A stretch of DNA of 64,000 nucleotides from positions 1,314,501-1,378,500 of the forward strand of contig NC_134366.1 of assembly GCF_035582795.1 (NCBI RefSeq). Direction: 5' to 3'. Position numbers and translations under genes: made by a program. The stretch is from Mycteria americana (Eukaryota > Chordata > Aves > Ciconiiformes > Ciconiidae). Each line of letters opens with the position of its first letter. The first letter of the stretch is position 1. The notes beneath the pieces were generated by a model. It saw nothing but the letters and a program-made list of their open reading frames with translations. It searched no databases and had not been told where the DNA came from. Below are positions 12,801 to 24,800 of the stretch, piece after piece.

Positions 12801-15800
12801 TGCCCCCCGGGGCCGGCGAAGGGCTGCTGGGCAAAGGGGGCCTGGGGGGGCAGCGGGGGCCGGGCGGGCGGCTGGAAGGGCAGGGGGACCTGGGCTCTCC
12901 CCGGGGGCAGAAAGGGAGCCGGGGGGAACTGCTGGGGGCCCTGGGCCCGAACCGGCACCTCCACGCCGGGCTGGAGCTGCGCCGCGGGGGCGAAGGCCTG
13001 GGGGTGCTGCCCGGGAGGGAACGGGCGCCCAGGCGGCTGCCCGAAGGGCTGCAGCCCCCCCTGGGCATAGGGGAAGGGGGCAGGGGGCTCCCCCGGGCGC
13101 TGCGGGGCCAGGAAGGGGCCCGGGGGCACGGCCGGCCCCTGGCCGGGGAGCCGCAGGGGAGCGGCGCAGCTGGAGATGGGGGCCTGGACGCTGTCCACCG
13201 TGGTGGTGGCCGGCCGGGCGCCCGGGGCCGGCTCGGGGCCGCCCGCCGGTGGCTGGGCACCCACGGGGGCTGGCCCCAGGGCGGGGGGGCCGAGCGCGGG
13301 CACCCCGGGCTGGCCCAGGCCGTAGGAGGCGGCGGGAGCGGGAGCAGCGCCGGGCAGGGGGCCGTGCTGCGGGGACGAGCGCGGGGGAAGCGCGTGGGCC
13401 CCCGCGTAGCCGGGCTGCACCGGGCCCCGCAGCAGCGGGGCGGCCGGGAAGAGCTGGGGGGCGGCGGCCGGGGCCGAGCAGGGGGGGGGCCCGGCCGGCT
13501 GCGGGGCGGAGGGCTGCAGGAGCTGCACCGGAGCCCCCCCGCCGGGGGCGAAGGGGCCCGGTGCCGAGGCGGGTGCCGCCGGCAGCCGGTAGTGCCCGGG
13601 GAGGGCTGGGGGGGCCGGGAAGCGGGCCGGGGCGAAGGGCTGCAGCGGGGCGCTGGCCAGCCTGGCCGCGGGCAGGAAGGGCTCGGGGCCGGGGGGCCGC
13701 AGCCCGGCGGCCAGGCCCGGGTTGAGGGCGAGGGTGGCCAGCGCGGGGGGCGGCAAGCGGGCCAGGTGCCCGGCCAGCACGTCGGGCGGCAGGCTGCGCA
13801 GCTCCTCCGGCAGCTCCGACAGCACCAGGGAGCCCAGCGGCGGCAGGCTGCCGGCGTCCGGCGCCCCGGCTTCCAGCTCCGGCGGCTTCTTCTGCAGGGC
13901 GGGTTTGGGGGCCGTGGGCCGAGGGGGCGGCTGCTTCTTCATCTCCCTGCCGGGCGGCAGCGGGGGTCACCCGGGGCTGCCGGGCCCAAGCAAGCCCAGG
14001 CGGGTGCCGCCCACCTCCCCCTGGGGCACGGGGAGCCGCCGCGCCGAAGCCAAACCCTCCAGCCGCAGCCCCGATGACCCAGCAGCACCCAAAGGCGCTT
14101 CCCACCTCCCGGAGGGCGTCACGCCGCGCTGCGGGCAGGGGCTGGGACCCCAGCACCGGCTTTACGCCCCCTCCAGCCCACGCGCGCGTCTCCACGCCGG
14201 GCACGGCCCCACCTACTTCTCCAAGATCTGCTGCCTGTTGGCCTCGGCGGCTTGGCAGGCAGCCCGGGCCTTCTCCAGCAGTTTGGCGGCTTTCCCCTCC
14301 AGGTCGGTGTAGAAGTCCTTCCCCTCCTGCGATTTCTTCATCAGGTCCTCGTAGGCTTCGTAGGAGGCCACCAGGGTCTGAACGGTGGTGTTCCACCTGG
14401 GGAGACGGGGCGGAGGGGCTGAGCAGGGACGTAACGCCAGGCCGAAGCTGGGTGTCCCTGCTCCTGGGACCGGGGGAACCCGACCGGCGCCCACCTGGGA
14501 CGGATGCCGGGTGCAGGACAAACAGCCGGCAGGGGGGCGTGACAAGGGACAGGCTAGAGAAGCCGGCAGCGACCCCACACCTCTCCCTGGGGTGGGAGAG
14601 GGCTGTTCCCATGCACCCAGAGCCCCCCGGGGAACGCCCTTCCCCCTGCCCCGACCCCGGCCAGCCCCGCACACCACTCACTTGTGCTCCACCTCGGCCA
14701 GGGCCTTGCGCACAGCCGCGTATTTGACGTTGGCGTCCGTCAGGGCCTTCAGGACGTTCTCCTGGGCAGCCAGGTTCTGCTCCAGGTAGACCTTGATCTG
14801 GTCGTACTTCTTCAGCTGCTCCTCGAAGAGTTTCTGCCGAGAGAGGGGAGATCTGAGGGGCCGCAGGCGGCCGGGGAGGCTCAGGGGTAGGTTGGGACGG
14901 AGCAGAGCTCTTGCTGCAGCACTGACCGGGACGTGGGGGACACGAAGGGGCTTCCCCAAACACGGCGGCTGGCACCCACCTTCATCTCGGAGCGGTCGGT
15001 GGTGACCAGCGAGGTGGTGATATCGTCCTTCTGGATCATCTCGCGCAGCTGCTGCTCCAGGGACGCGCGCTGGTCCCTCATCTCCTGCACCTTGCCCAGG
15101 ATTCGCTTCAGGTTCTGCAGCACCTGCTTGTCGTCTGGGGGACGGGGAGGGCTGAGCGGCCGTGCAGGACCCCACCGAGCCCCGGCGCAGCCTCCCCGGC
15201 CCGAGCCCGCTCACGGGACGTGCTGCAGCCGAGGGGAGGGAGCCGCGGGGGTAAGCAGCCAGCCTGCGGCTTGTTCCGGCACACCGGCAGTAAAGCCAGG
15301 CATTTGCCGGGGCAGTAACCGGGTCTCTGCCCCCTCTGTCCCCACACCAGGATCCCATTTTGCACGTTTTTCAGGGGGAAAAGCCCCCAGCCCGGCTCGC
15401 AACGGACCACGCAGCCGGCCGATGCCAACGCGGCGCAAGCCCAGGCACCGGGCGAGACGAGGGGAGCCCCGGAGAGGCGGGAGGGGGAAGCAGACCTGGG
15501 GTGCGGCCCCCGGGGTGCAGCGCCGCTCACCTTCGGTCAAGGCGGGCGAGGGCAGCGCGGCCCGGACCTGCTCCAGCGGCCCGCTGAGCAGGCGGAGGTT
15601 GCCGATGTGCAGGTTCATGGCTTTGTGGAGCTCGGTGTTGGTGAAGCTGGCCTTCTCGTGCACCTCCATGTACTTGGAGCACTCCTTGCTGACCTCGGCC
15701 AGCCCCGGGGACGGCGGCGGAGGGGACCCCTGGGACGGCGGGACCTTCCCGAGCAGCTCCTGCAGCTTCCGCTCCTGAGCCTCGTCCTCCTCGAGGAGGT

Positions 15801-18800
15801 CTCGGATCTCCTTCAGAGAAGCCTCCACGTCGGTGAAGACCCCGGAGAGCACTGGAGGGGAGACACGGAGGATGGCAAAGGGCTGAACCACCGCCTGCTC
15901 CAAGCCTGGCATTGACACAGCAGCCTGAAGAATAAATCTGGCTGTGGGCGACCAGAGGCGGCAAGGACATCGCAGCCCGAGCACCTGGGTGCTGGGTTCA
16001 GGGCTTGTTCGCGCTGGGGAGACGCCCGCAACGGGCTCCAGGCAGCACCGACCCCCTTGGCTGCAGCCGCCGGCGGGGCGCCGGCTGGCCCGGCCTGCGA
16101 GGAAGCGGCGTCCCCCACGACCGGCCAACAGGAAAAATGCTTTGGGGGTAAGGAATTTATATCGGAAAAGAATTGGCGATCGGAGCGGCCGTTGCCAAGG
16201 CCAAGGCCCAGCCAGGGAGCAGCGTGCCTGCCCCCAGCGCCAGCCCAGACATCCCCAGTCCCCCCAGTACGTCCCCGTGTCCTTACCCTGCATGGACTGG
16301 ACGAGGTTCTTGACGGTGTCGGGGCGCACGCTGAGCGCGGCGCATTTCTCCATCAGGATGGGGGGGATGTGGCTGTACATGTCCAGGTTGTCCACGGTCT
16401 CGGGGTCCAGCTGCATGGAGTCCATGAACTGGCTACAGGCGAGAGAGCGAGCCCCTGAGCGGTGGCAGAGCCCCCCCAGCGAGCCAAGGGGAAGGGCTCC
16501 CCCCCATCCCAAACCGCGGCCAGCTCGGGGCGCAGCACTGCGGCATCGCCCCCGATGGCCCGAGCAAAGCTGCGGGGTGAATTTGGGGACCGGTCACTGG
16601 GACCGGAACCCACTGGGGGACGGGGTCTGCCCCAGAGCTGGGCAAACTGGGACTTGACCGTGCTCAGCGCGAGAGCAACAGGGAGCAGGGACGTCTGCGT
16701 TGCTGCCGGCACCGGGGTGGGATACGCAGCGAGGGGATGATGGGGGCACCCCTGTGCCAGGCCGCAGGGAGCCCCAGCTGCTGCCTGGGTCTCCAGCGGG
16801 GAGGAATTGGCCAGGGCCCCGTGCAGGTACGGCTCACACGTACTCCAGCACTTCGTTCTTGGCTTCGATCTTTGCCATCACGTCTCTCAGCAGTTTGGCT
16901 TTCTCCTCGCTACGACAGAGAAAAAAGAAAAAAAAAAAAAATCCTTTAGTGCTGCGACAGCAGTAGGAAAACCTCCGCTGAAAATCACAGGTGCTCCAAG
17001 ACCTGTGGGAATCGGCCGGAGCCTCATCCGTCCCCCGGCCTGCTGCCTGGGGCGCTTCGGGGCAGCAAGGACAGGAGCCAGAGACGAGGACGACTCGGGG
17101 ACGTTGGTGGCTCCCCAAGGAAGCCACCGCAGCCGTTTTGGTCCCCTCCAGCTCCCTTCAGCCTGCGGAGAGGCTGAGCTGGGGCACGGGCTCCTTGTCG
17201 AGCTCGGTGCTGGAGGTCTGTGCCCCCAGCGCCGTGACCGCTGCGGCAGGCGGCCGGCTGGGCTGTCCTGCTCCGGCAGAGCCGTGCCCGCCCGCGCCGC
17301 AGCCCGGGACGCACCTGTACAGGGAAGAGGCCTCGTGGGCAGCCATGGGCACCAGCTTGGCAAATATATCGGGGCCGGTGACAGCTGGATCCGTGGGGTT
17401 GACGGGGAGGGCCTTCACCAACGGGGCACCTGGGGGTGGAAGACACAACGCACGCCTGAAACCTCTACAGGGAACTGATTATTCCCAAGATGGGTCCTCC
17501 CACTCAACAGCTTCAATTCCTGGAGGATCCCGGGAGAGCAAAGCACCACGGCACGAAGCCCCGCTGGCCCCAAGAGTGCCAGAGCCCCACGGACCCACCG
17601 CGTGTCACTGTGTGTGTGTGTGTGTCCCTCTCCCACGAGGAGCTGGCAGGAGAGGGCACTGCCCGTCCTCACCTTTCACAGACTGCAGGGTGTCCAGCGC
17701 AGGCACAGCTTCGTGGTAGATGAAGTCATTGTCCTTTTTGGCCGAATTGTACCTAGAAACAAGAAGCGGTGACGCGTTGGCGAGGAGCAGGCAGCACCCC
17801 CGGCTCCCTGAGCTTGCTCCCGGGGGGGGTCAGGCCCTGGGTCTCTTGGGCTCGCTCCAGGGAGAGCAAAGAGCAACTTCCACGGCAGCCGCACGTCCCG
17901 AGAGCCTCAGGCAGCACGGGGTGCTTGGCGTGGCGTGTCGGGGGGCACCGGGGACACTCCCTGGGCTGCTCTGGCCACCAGGCATTTCTGACCCACAGAG
18001 AAGCAGGACAGTCACGTCCAGGGTTGCCCCGTGCACGGACTCACTTGCCACCGATCACATCCATGGTGAATCTCAGGGCTTCCTGGACGGTTTCTGGCTG
18101 GCCCTGCAGAAATGAGAGCGAGTTAGCACAGACAGGGAACGGGTATCACTGCCACAGCGGGCAACCGCAGCCCTGAGTGCTGTGGCCGCAGCCCGAGCGT
18201 GCCCGGGAGCCAGCAGCAGCCTCGCCAGCCATCTCTCCTTGTGCCCCATAAAGGAACGGAGATGCCTGCAGGCAGCCCCGAATCCTCCCTGTCCCCGTTT
18301 CACACGCGGACCCTGCCACGGGGCTGTCCTCGGCTTCCCGAGCCCCGCAGCACCGACACCAGGGGCTCCGTGGGGAGCCCGCCAACGCGGCAGGGCTGCG
18401 TGCTGCAGACCCACGGCCCTTCTGGCGCTGCCCACGTGCTCCTGAAGGATTAAAATCAAACCGATGCCCCCTAAAGCCCTGGTAGACCAAGTGGCCGGGA
18501 GATACCAGAGCCTTGGGCTTGGCTGGACGTCCCAGAGGGAAGCGAAGTGCTGCTTTGGGAAGCCAGCACAGGTTTGCCAACCCAGTCGACGGCAAAGAAA
18601 GCTTTTAAACTGACACCACCGGTTCTCATCTTCTCAGTCTGGCATCCCAGTGGATTGAGCCACTGCTCAGCACAGAAACTTTTAAAAAAAAAAATTACTG
18701 CTACCAGATGGAGCAGGGACAAACCTTTGCCAGCTTGATAGCTTCGTTGAGTTTATCCAGAGCGCTCTGGAAGTAGATGACCTGCAGAGAGACGGGGAAT

Positions 18801-21800
18801 TAGGGGTACCAGGGCTGGCACAGAAGCAGGTGCCCTCGCTTTGCACAGGAACAACACCACCAGCCCCCAAGAGCTGCAGCTTCCTTCAGCGCAGCGGGGC
18901 TTTCCAAGAACACCCGCAAACGCTTGCAGGAGGCAGGACGTGGTTGGTGACACGCTCACGTCCCCGGTGCTGCGGATACCCAGTGTCACTAGCACGACAA
19001 CCTCTTCCAGGACTCAACCCTCCCAGGGCAGGGCCACGACCCAGAGCCCGGGCCGGCCAAGATGGGCTGACATAGCTCTGCTTACCCTTTCCCCAAACTT
19101 CTGCTGCTCCTCGGCCTGTTTTCCCATGTGCAGCTGCAAGAAAACACGCATCAGAGCTCCTTAACTCAAGGGAAATCTTTGAGACGGGCAAGAAAACCCC
19201 ACAGAGCAGCCAAAGCCCGTTCGTCGGTCGCGTTGCGGTGAGCCCAGCTCCACAGCGGGTGCGAGCAGCCCAAGCTGGGGTGGGAGCAAAGGGTGGGGGG
19301 CCCCACCGCAGCCAAGCAGCCCCCTAACTTGGTCTCCCCACTTACATGGGCCACAGCAGCAAAATAATAGATTTTCATTTGAACCAGCTTCTTCCAGTCC
19401 TTCTGGATCTTGCCCAGCAGCGAGGCCGTCTCTGAGTTTTCCAGCGCCCGGCAGGCCTCTTTGTAGTAATCCACCACCTACGGAGAGAGGGACGGGTGTT
19501 TGGAAAATCCCCGGAAAGCCGGGTCCCAGGTGGAACTGAGAGCAGCAAGAGAAAGGAGGATTCACCGGCACCAGCGTTCGTGCCTACGGCCTCAGATCGC
19601 CCAGCCGGCACAGCGGAACGGCCGGAGGGGACCCTGCGGATGCGTTCCGGGTCAGAGCTGGGGACTAGTGACATCGCCATGACAGACCTACCCCACAGGG
19701 AGGGTTAGGATCATGGAAAGGTTTGGGTTGGAAGGGACCTTAAAGATCATCTAGTTCCAACCCCCTGCCATGGGCAGGGACACCTTCCACCAGAGCAGGC
19801 TGCTGAAAGCCCCGTCCAACCCGGCCTTGAACACTTCCAGGGAGGGCACAGCCAGAAATTCTCTGGGCAACCTGTTCCTGTGCCTCACCACCCTCACAGT
19901 AAAGAATTTCTTCCTCATATCTAGTCTAAATCTTCCCTCTTTCGGGTTAAAACTGTTACCACTTGTCCTGTCACTACGGTCCCTGATAGAGTCCCTCCCC
20001 ATCTCTCTTAGAAGCCCCCTTTAAGTACTGGCAGGCTGCTATAAGGTCTCCCCGGAGCCTTCTCTTCTCCAGGCTGAACAACCCCAGCTCTCTCAGCCTG
20101 TCCTCACAGCAGAGGTGTTCCAGCCCTCTGAGCATTTTTGTGGCCTCCTCTGGACCCGCTCCAACAGCTCCGTGTCTTTCCTGTGCTGAGGACCCCCGAG
20201 CTGGACGCAGCACTGCAGGGGGGTCTCCCCAGAGCGGAGCAGAGGGGCAGAATCCCCTCCCTCGACCTGCTGGCCACGCTGCGGGCGATGCACCCAGGAT
20301 GCGGTTGGCTTTCTGGGCTGCGAGCGCGCATTGCCGGCTCATGTCCAGCTTTTCATCCACCAGTACCCCCCAGTCCCTCTGCGCAGGGCTGCTCCCAATC
20401 CCTTCATCCCCAGCCTGTATCGATACCGGGGGTTGCCCCCACCCACGTGCAGGACCCTGCGCTTGGCCTTGTTGAACCTCACGAGGTTCACACGGGCCCA
20501 CTTCTCCAGCCGGTCAAGGTCTCTCTGGACGGCATCCCTTCCCTCCTGAGGATCTTACGCTCTCCTTTGAGGAGCTGGTGGTCGTGCTCACAGCCCGAGG
20601 CAACGGCAGCACCCCGTACCACTGTTTGACTGCGCTGATGCTGCGCCGGATCTGGGACACCCTCCCCGAGCTCCCGCACGGCTCCGTGCAGCGGGAGCGG
20701 GGCTGCGTTGGGGACAGCAAGCGCCGAGGCAGAAGCAGCCAGAGTTCAGCGCAGCAGAGATGGGCCAGGAGCTCACCTGGGCGCTGATCCGGGCCACGAG
20801 GAAACTCTTCCTGTTGTCCAGCATGGACTTCTCCAGGAGACACTCCTGCGCCTGGCCCTGCCGAAGACAAGAGGGGAATACTCGGTTTCCCCTACGCCGT
20901 GGGACAACCTCTGCATCCAAGGCAGCGCCAGGCCCCGACCCCTGGCAGGACCCACCAGCTACAGCCCCTTTCTTGAGGGGCCAGCGGAGCGCCGTAAACA
21001 CCAGCCCCAAGAGATGCCCCAACAGCCCGGGGACAAGCAGAGTGGCACAGCGCCTTCCCTCTTCCCCGCTGCCCCCCAAAATCTCCTTCTCTCCCGTGGG
21101 AGGGAGCCCCTCTTGCCTACAGCAGCCCGGACCCCGCAGACAACAACGCCCCGTGGGGCGCTGGGGTCCCGTCTCGCCCGGCTCCAAGCGCTCGCACTCA
21201 GCGAGGAGCACCCAGCCCTACGAACACCCCTCTCCCCGTCGAGCAGCAGCTGCCCTCGAGGCGTGCAAGGAGCCGTCCCAGTGCGACCAGTGCCTCCGCA
21301 GAGGTAGAACCCAGTTCCTACCAGCATGAGGTTGATGTTGAGGTTGAGGATCTGGTGGCTCATGTCTACGCTGTAGGAGTGGGGGAAGTGATCCCGCAGG
21401 TACGTAAACGCCCCGGCAGCGCACTGGAAATGGGTGCAGGAAACCTTCATGCCCTGAGAGGACGGGAGAACACGCGTCAGGCGTGCACAGCCCTCTCGCA
21501 CGCGTGCCAAGCCAGCCGATGTCCGTAGGCACGTGAGGAATTCGTGGAGACTCGGCCAGGCTGGAGAAGCGGCAACCTCCTTTCACGCGGCGGGGCCGGA
21601 GCGATAAACCCCAGCTCGGCAAGGGTTAGATGTTCCCCGCGCTGCTTGTGTCTCCTCCAAGAGCCCAAAAAGCAGCCGCCGCAAGCCTGGAGCGAGTCCC
21701 TGGGACTCACGGGGCTCTACATGGCTCGGTGCTTTCCCCTGGCCGTGTCAGATCTGGCCCTGCGTGCTGAGGGTGGGAGGAAGGTCAGCCCGGCCAGCAA

Positions 21801-24800
21801 GCAGGCAGAACCTTGCTGGAGCAGGACGGGCAACGACGGGGCAGGGAGGGACACAACCACGAGGGGGGTGGCCCCTCGTAACGCTCCACAGCGACGCTGG
21901 GTCACAGCAGACATCCAGAGCTGGCGCCTGACGTTGGCATGCTTGTCACCACCCAGGTTACAGAGGAGAAGTCCTCGGTGCTACCGGCTCGTGGCTGTAA
22001 ACCACACGGGAGAGAAAAGGCGCTGAGGGAGGACCCACGCGACTCTTACCTCCTCGGACACTCTCTTGTCCATGGCACCCAGCATGGAGTGCAGCGCACC
22101 TGCGGAAAGAGGACGGTGGCTCAGCGGGGCGAGCGCACCCTGCCAGCCCCCACTCACCGCTCCCGGAGACTGGGTGTCTCGTACCCAGAGAAGCCTAAAA
22201 TCTGCGGCAAATCGGCCGCGGACACCCAGCAGCACCCAGCTGGCTCTCTGTGCCAGCAGGGAAGCGCGGCGCTCAGGACACCCATCTCAGAGGGCACCCG
22301 CGTGCTGCAGCGCCCTGTGAAAAGACTGCACGAGCAAGTCGTTCAGCACAGGGAAGTCCCAGGCTGGAAACAAACCCTAAATATTAAAAAGCGAGTATCT
22401 GACACCCTCCTGGTTTAACAGACGTGTTTTTACCAACTTCAGGGAGCAGCCACCTCTCGAAAGGGGCCTGGGCACCACATCTGCTCCTGCTGCGCAGCGT
22501 GTGGCCCTGCAGCACGTGGCGTTTAAGCTAAACCTGCGCGTGGTCGGCCGGGAGAGCGTAGTCAGCTCCCGAGCAGCCGCAATGCCAGGGATGGGAGTGT
22601 TTTCAGCTGCATTAAGTGGCCAGGGGCTGAGCGTCAGCTTCCCTTTGGGGCTACCAAAAAAAAAAAAAAAAAAGTCCCACCCTGGGGGATTGTGCACGGC
22701 CGGAGAGCAAGGGAGGGGGGACGAGTGTTAGATTTGATGCTTTTACAACCGTTTTCTGAGGAGGTGGGATGCTGGATGAGCTGGACAAAGCCTGACCGTG
22801 CCAGAAAGGGCATTTGCAATGCTGCGACCCGAAGTCAGCCTCCTGGGTGCAACCTCTGACCGCGACGCAGGGCAGAGCGCGACCAGGGCGCGCTCAGACC
22901 AGGAGGAAAGGAGACTTCTGACAAAAGCCGAAGTCAACCTCTCGTGCAGCTCCGACGCTGAGCGCCCAGCCCCGCAGGCAGCACAGAGGAGGGGAAGAGG
23001 CACAACCAGGCTGAGCCACGGCTGCTGGTGGGACCAGGCGGGCCGTGCTGCTGCCCGGCCGCTCCGAGGAAAGCCGACACGGAGCTCAGAGCAAAGGCCG
23101 GGCAGAGAGGAGGGACATCCCTCGCGCGCAGGGCGGATCACGAGGGCAGCCGGTCTCCCCGGCCCTTACCCAGGTTGTAGAGGATGCACGCCTGCTCGTA
23201 TTTGATGTCCTCGTGCGTCACCGTCTTGCCCGAGAAGATCTCAGTCCTGCGAGGAGAAAAGCCTGGTTACCAGGTGTAGAAGGAGGTACTGGTGTTCCGG
23301 GGCATGGGCCACGTGCCAGGAAAAGGATTTGTCACGAGACGCGCTCCCTCAGAGGTTCGGAGAAGGGGCCCTCCTGCCTGGCGTCACCCTGTGCGTCAAA
23401 TCAAGGCGCTGGAGGTGGTGGGAGCTGGTGGGACGGCGCGTCTCCACGCGGTGGGCTTGTTTTGGCTTTGTAAGCACACAGACACCCCGTTCACACACAG
23501 CCAAGCAACTCTGCCACCCCGGGGGACCTCAGCACTGTCACTTTGCGTGGTGACGCTGTCCTGGCTCTGCCTCGCGTCTCCTCAGAGCCGACTACCGCCT
23601 CGCGTTGCCTGACGGCTCAAGCTTAGACGTCCTGCCAGATCCCCAGGCCGGGATTGCCATCTCCCGAGGGGTCCCCAGGACACCCCTGTGCCACCCAGGT
23701 ACAGCTGACGGGCTTCGGGGAGGAGCGTATTGGACGCCGGTGAAGGACGCGCGCAGGGAAAGCACCCGCTGGGAGCCGATCCTCCCATCCGCAACGCCCG
23801 AGCCCCACGCCGGAGAGAGGGTAAGGGGAAGAGGCTCCTCCTCACCACGCGATGGGGACCGCCGCCTCCTGCTCGGCGCCCATGGGGATGCGGCTCTGCA
23901 GGTAGTGGAGTTGGCCGAAGTACTTCCGCAGCGTGCTGCAGCCCTCGAAGTCCCTGGGGACGTTGACGGCGCTCTGGAGGGGAGAGAGGAGGAGGAAGAG
24001 GCTGCCCCGGCGACGGGACCGCGCTCAGGGGTAACGCGGCAGGCAGGAACAGGAGCCTGCCTGATTTGTGGCGAGATCTGCAGGCGGGAGGGGACAGCCA
24101 GAGCCGGGCATCGGCCGGCTCCCCCGGGGTGAAGCGGCCCTGCAGGAAGGAGCAAGGCCTTACGGAAAACACCAGCTAGAAAAACAGGTTGGTTTGCCTA
24201 AAAATGAGACTGGAGGGAGCCGCTTTATGGATCCAGAGCAAGCGGTTCGGGGAGAAGAGTCTCTGCTCTCCCCAGCACAGGCTCCTAAGGGTGAAATAAA
24301 CAGGAGGGGTTTGGGAGCGACTGACAAGGGGGTGTCCTGGACAGGGCACAGGACCCGCGGCTACAGCAAAGCCGCGTTGGGAGAAGGAAGGGAAGAAGAG
24401 CAGGAGACCCCGGAAAGGTTTCCCAACCTCCCGCTTCAGGGTTAAGGCCACGGGCAGAGCTCCCCAGATCCCGGGCTGGGGGTGTTTAAGCAGCCCACCC
24501 ACCTCCGTGCCTGCTGGAAGACCACCGCTGTGCTTTGGAGACGCTGGAGACCCCGGGGTGCCAGCACCACGAGTTACCCCAGCTCCACCCTGGGCACCGG
24601 GCTTACCACAAAACCTACGGCGCGGCACAAACTGGCAGCGGTCCCGGCTCGGGGTGAGTCTCCAACTGTCTCCAGCCGGTTTTACCGCCCGTATCACAGC
24701 TCCCACCTGCCCAGGGCCGAGGCCGCGTCTCTAACCTGCTCAGCAGCCCCCAAATTGATGACCCCAGTGACTAACACAACTATTTGGGTTCCGTAGCTGA

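Noticed and set aside
11951-14077. 708-codon open frame on the plus strand opposite PTPN23 exon 20
   Set aside because: Antisense shadow of a Pro/Gly-rich exon. It has no splice or promoter context and resembles no protein.
11091-14975. 1,294-codon open frame on the minus strand
   Set aside because: It overlaps PTPN23 exons 17-22 and their introns in another frame. Low-complexity Arg/Pro/Ala content and lack of stops follow from extreme GC; the true exon frames match HD-PTP.
16921-16942. A-rich run in a PTPN23 intron (and another at 22650-22672) as retrocopy tails
   Set aside because: No gene-like sequence or target duplication lies next to either run. The first lies beside the exon 14 acceptor and serves as its pyrimidine tract on the minus strand.
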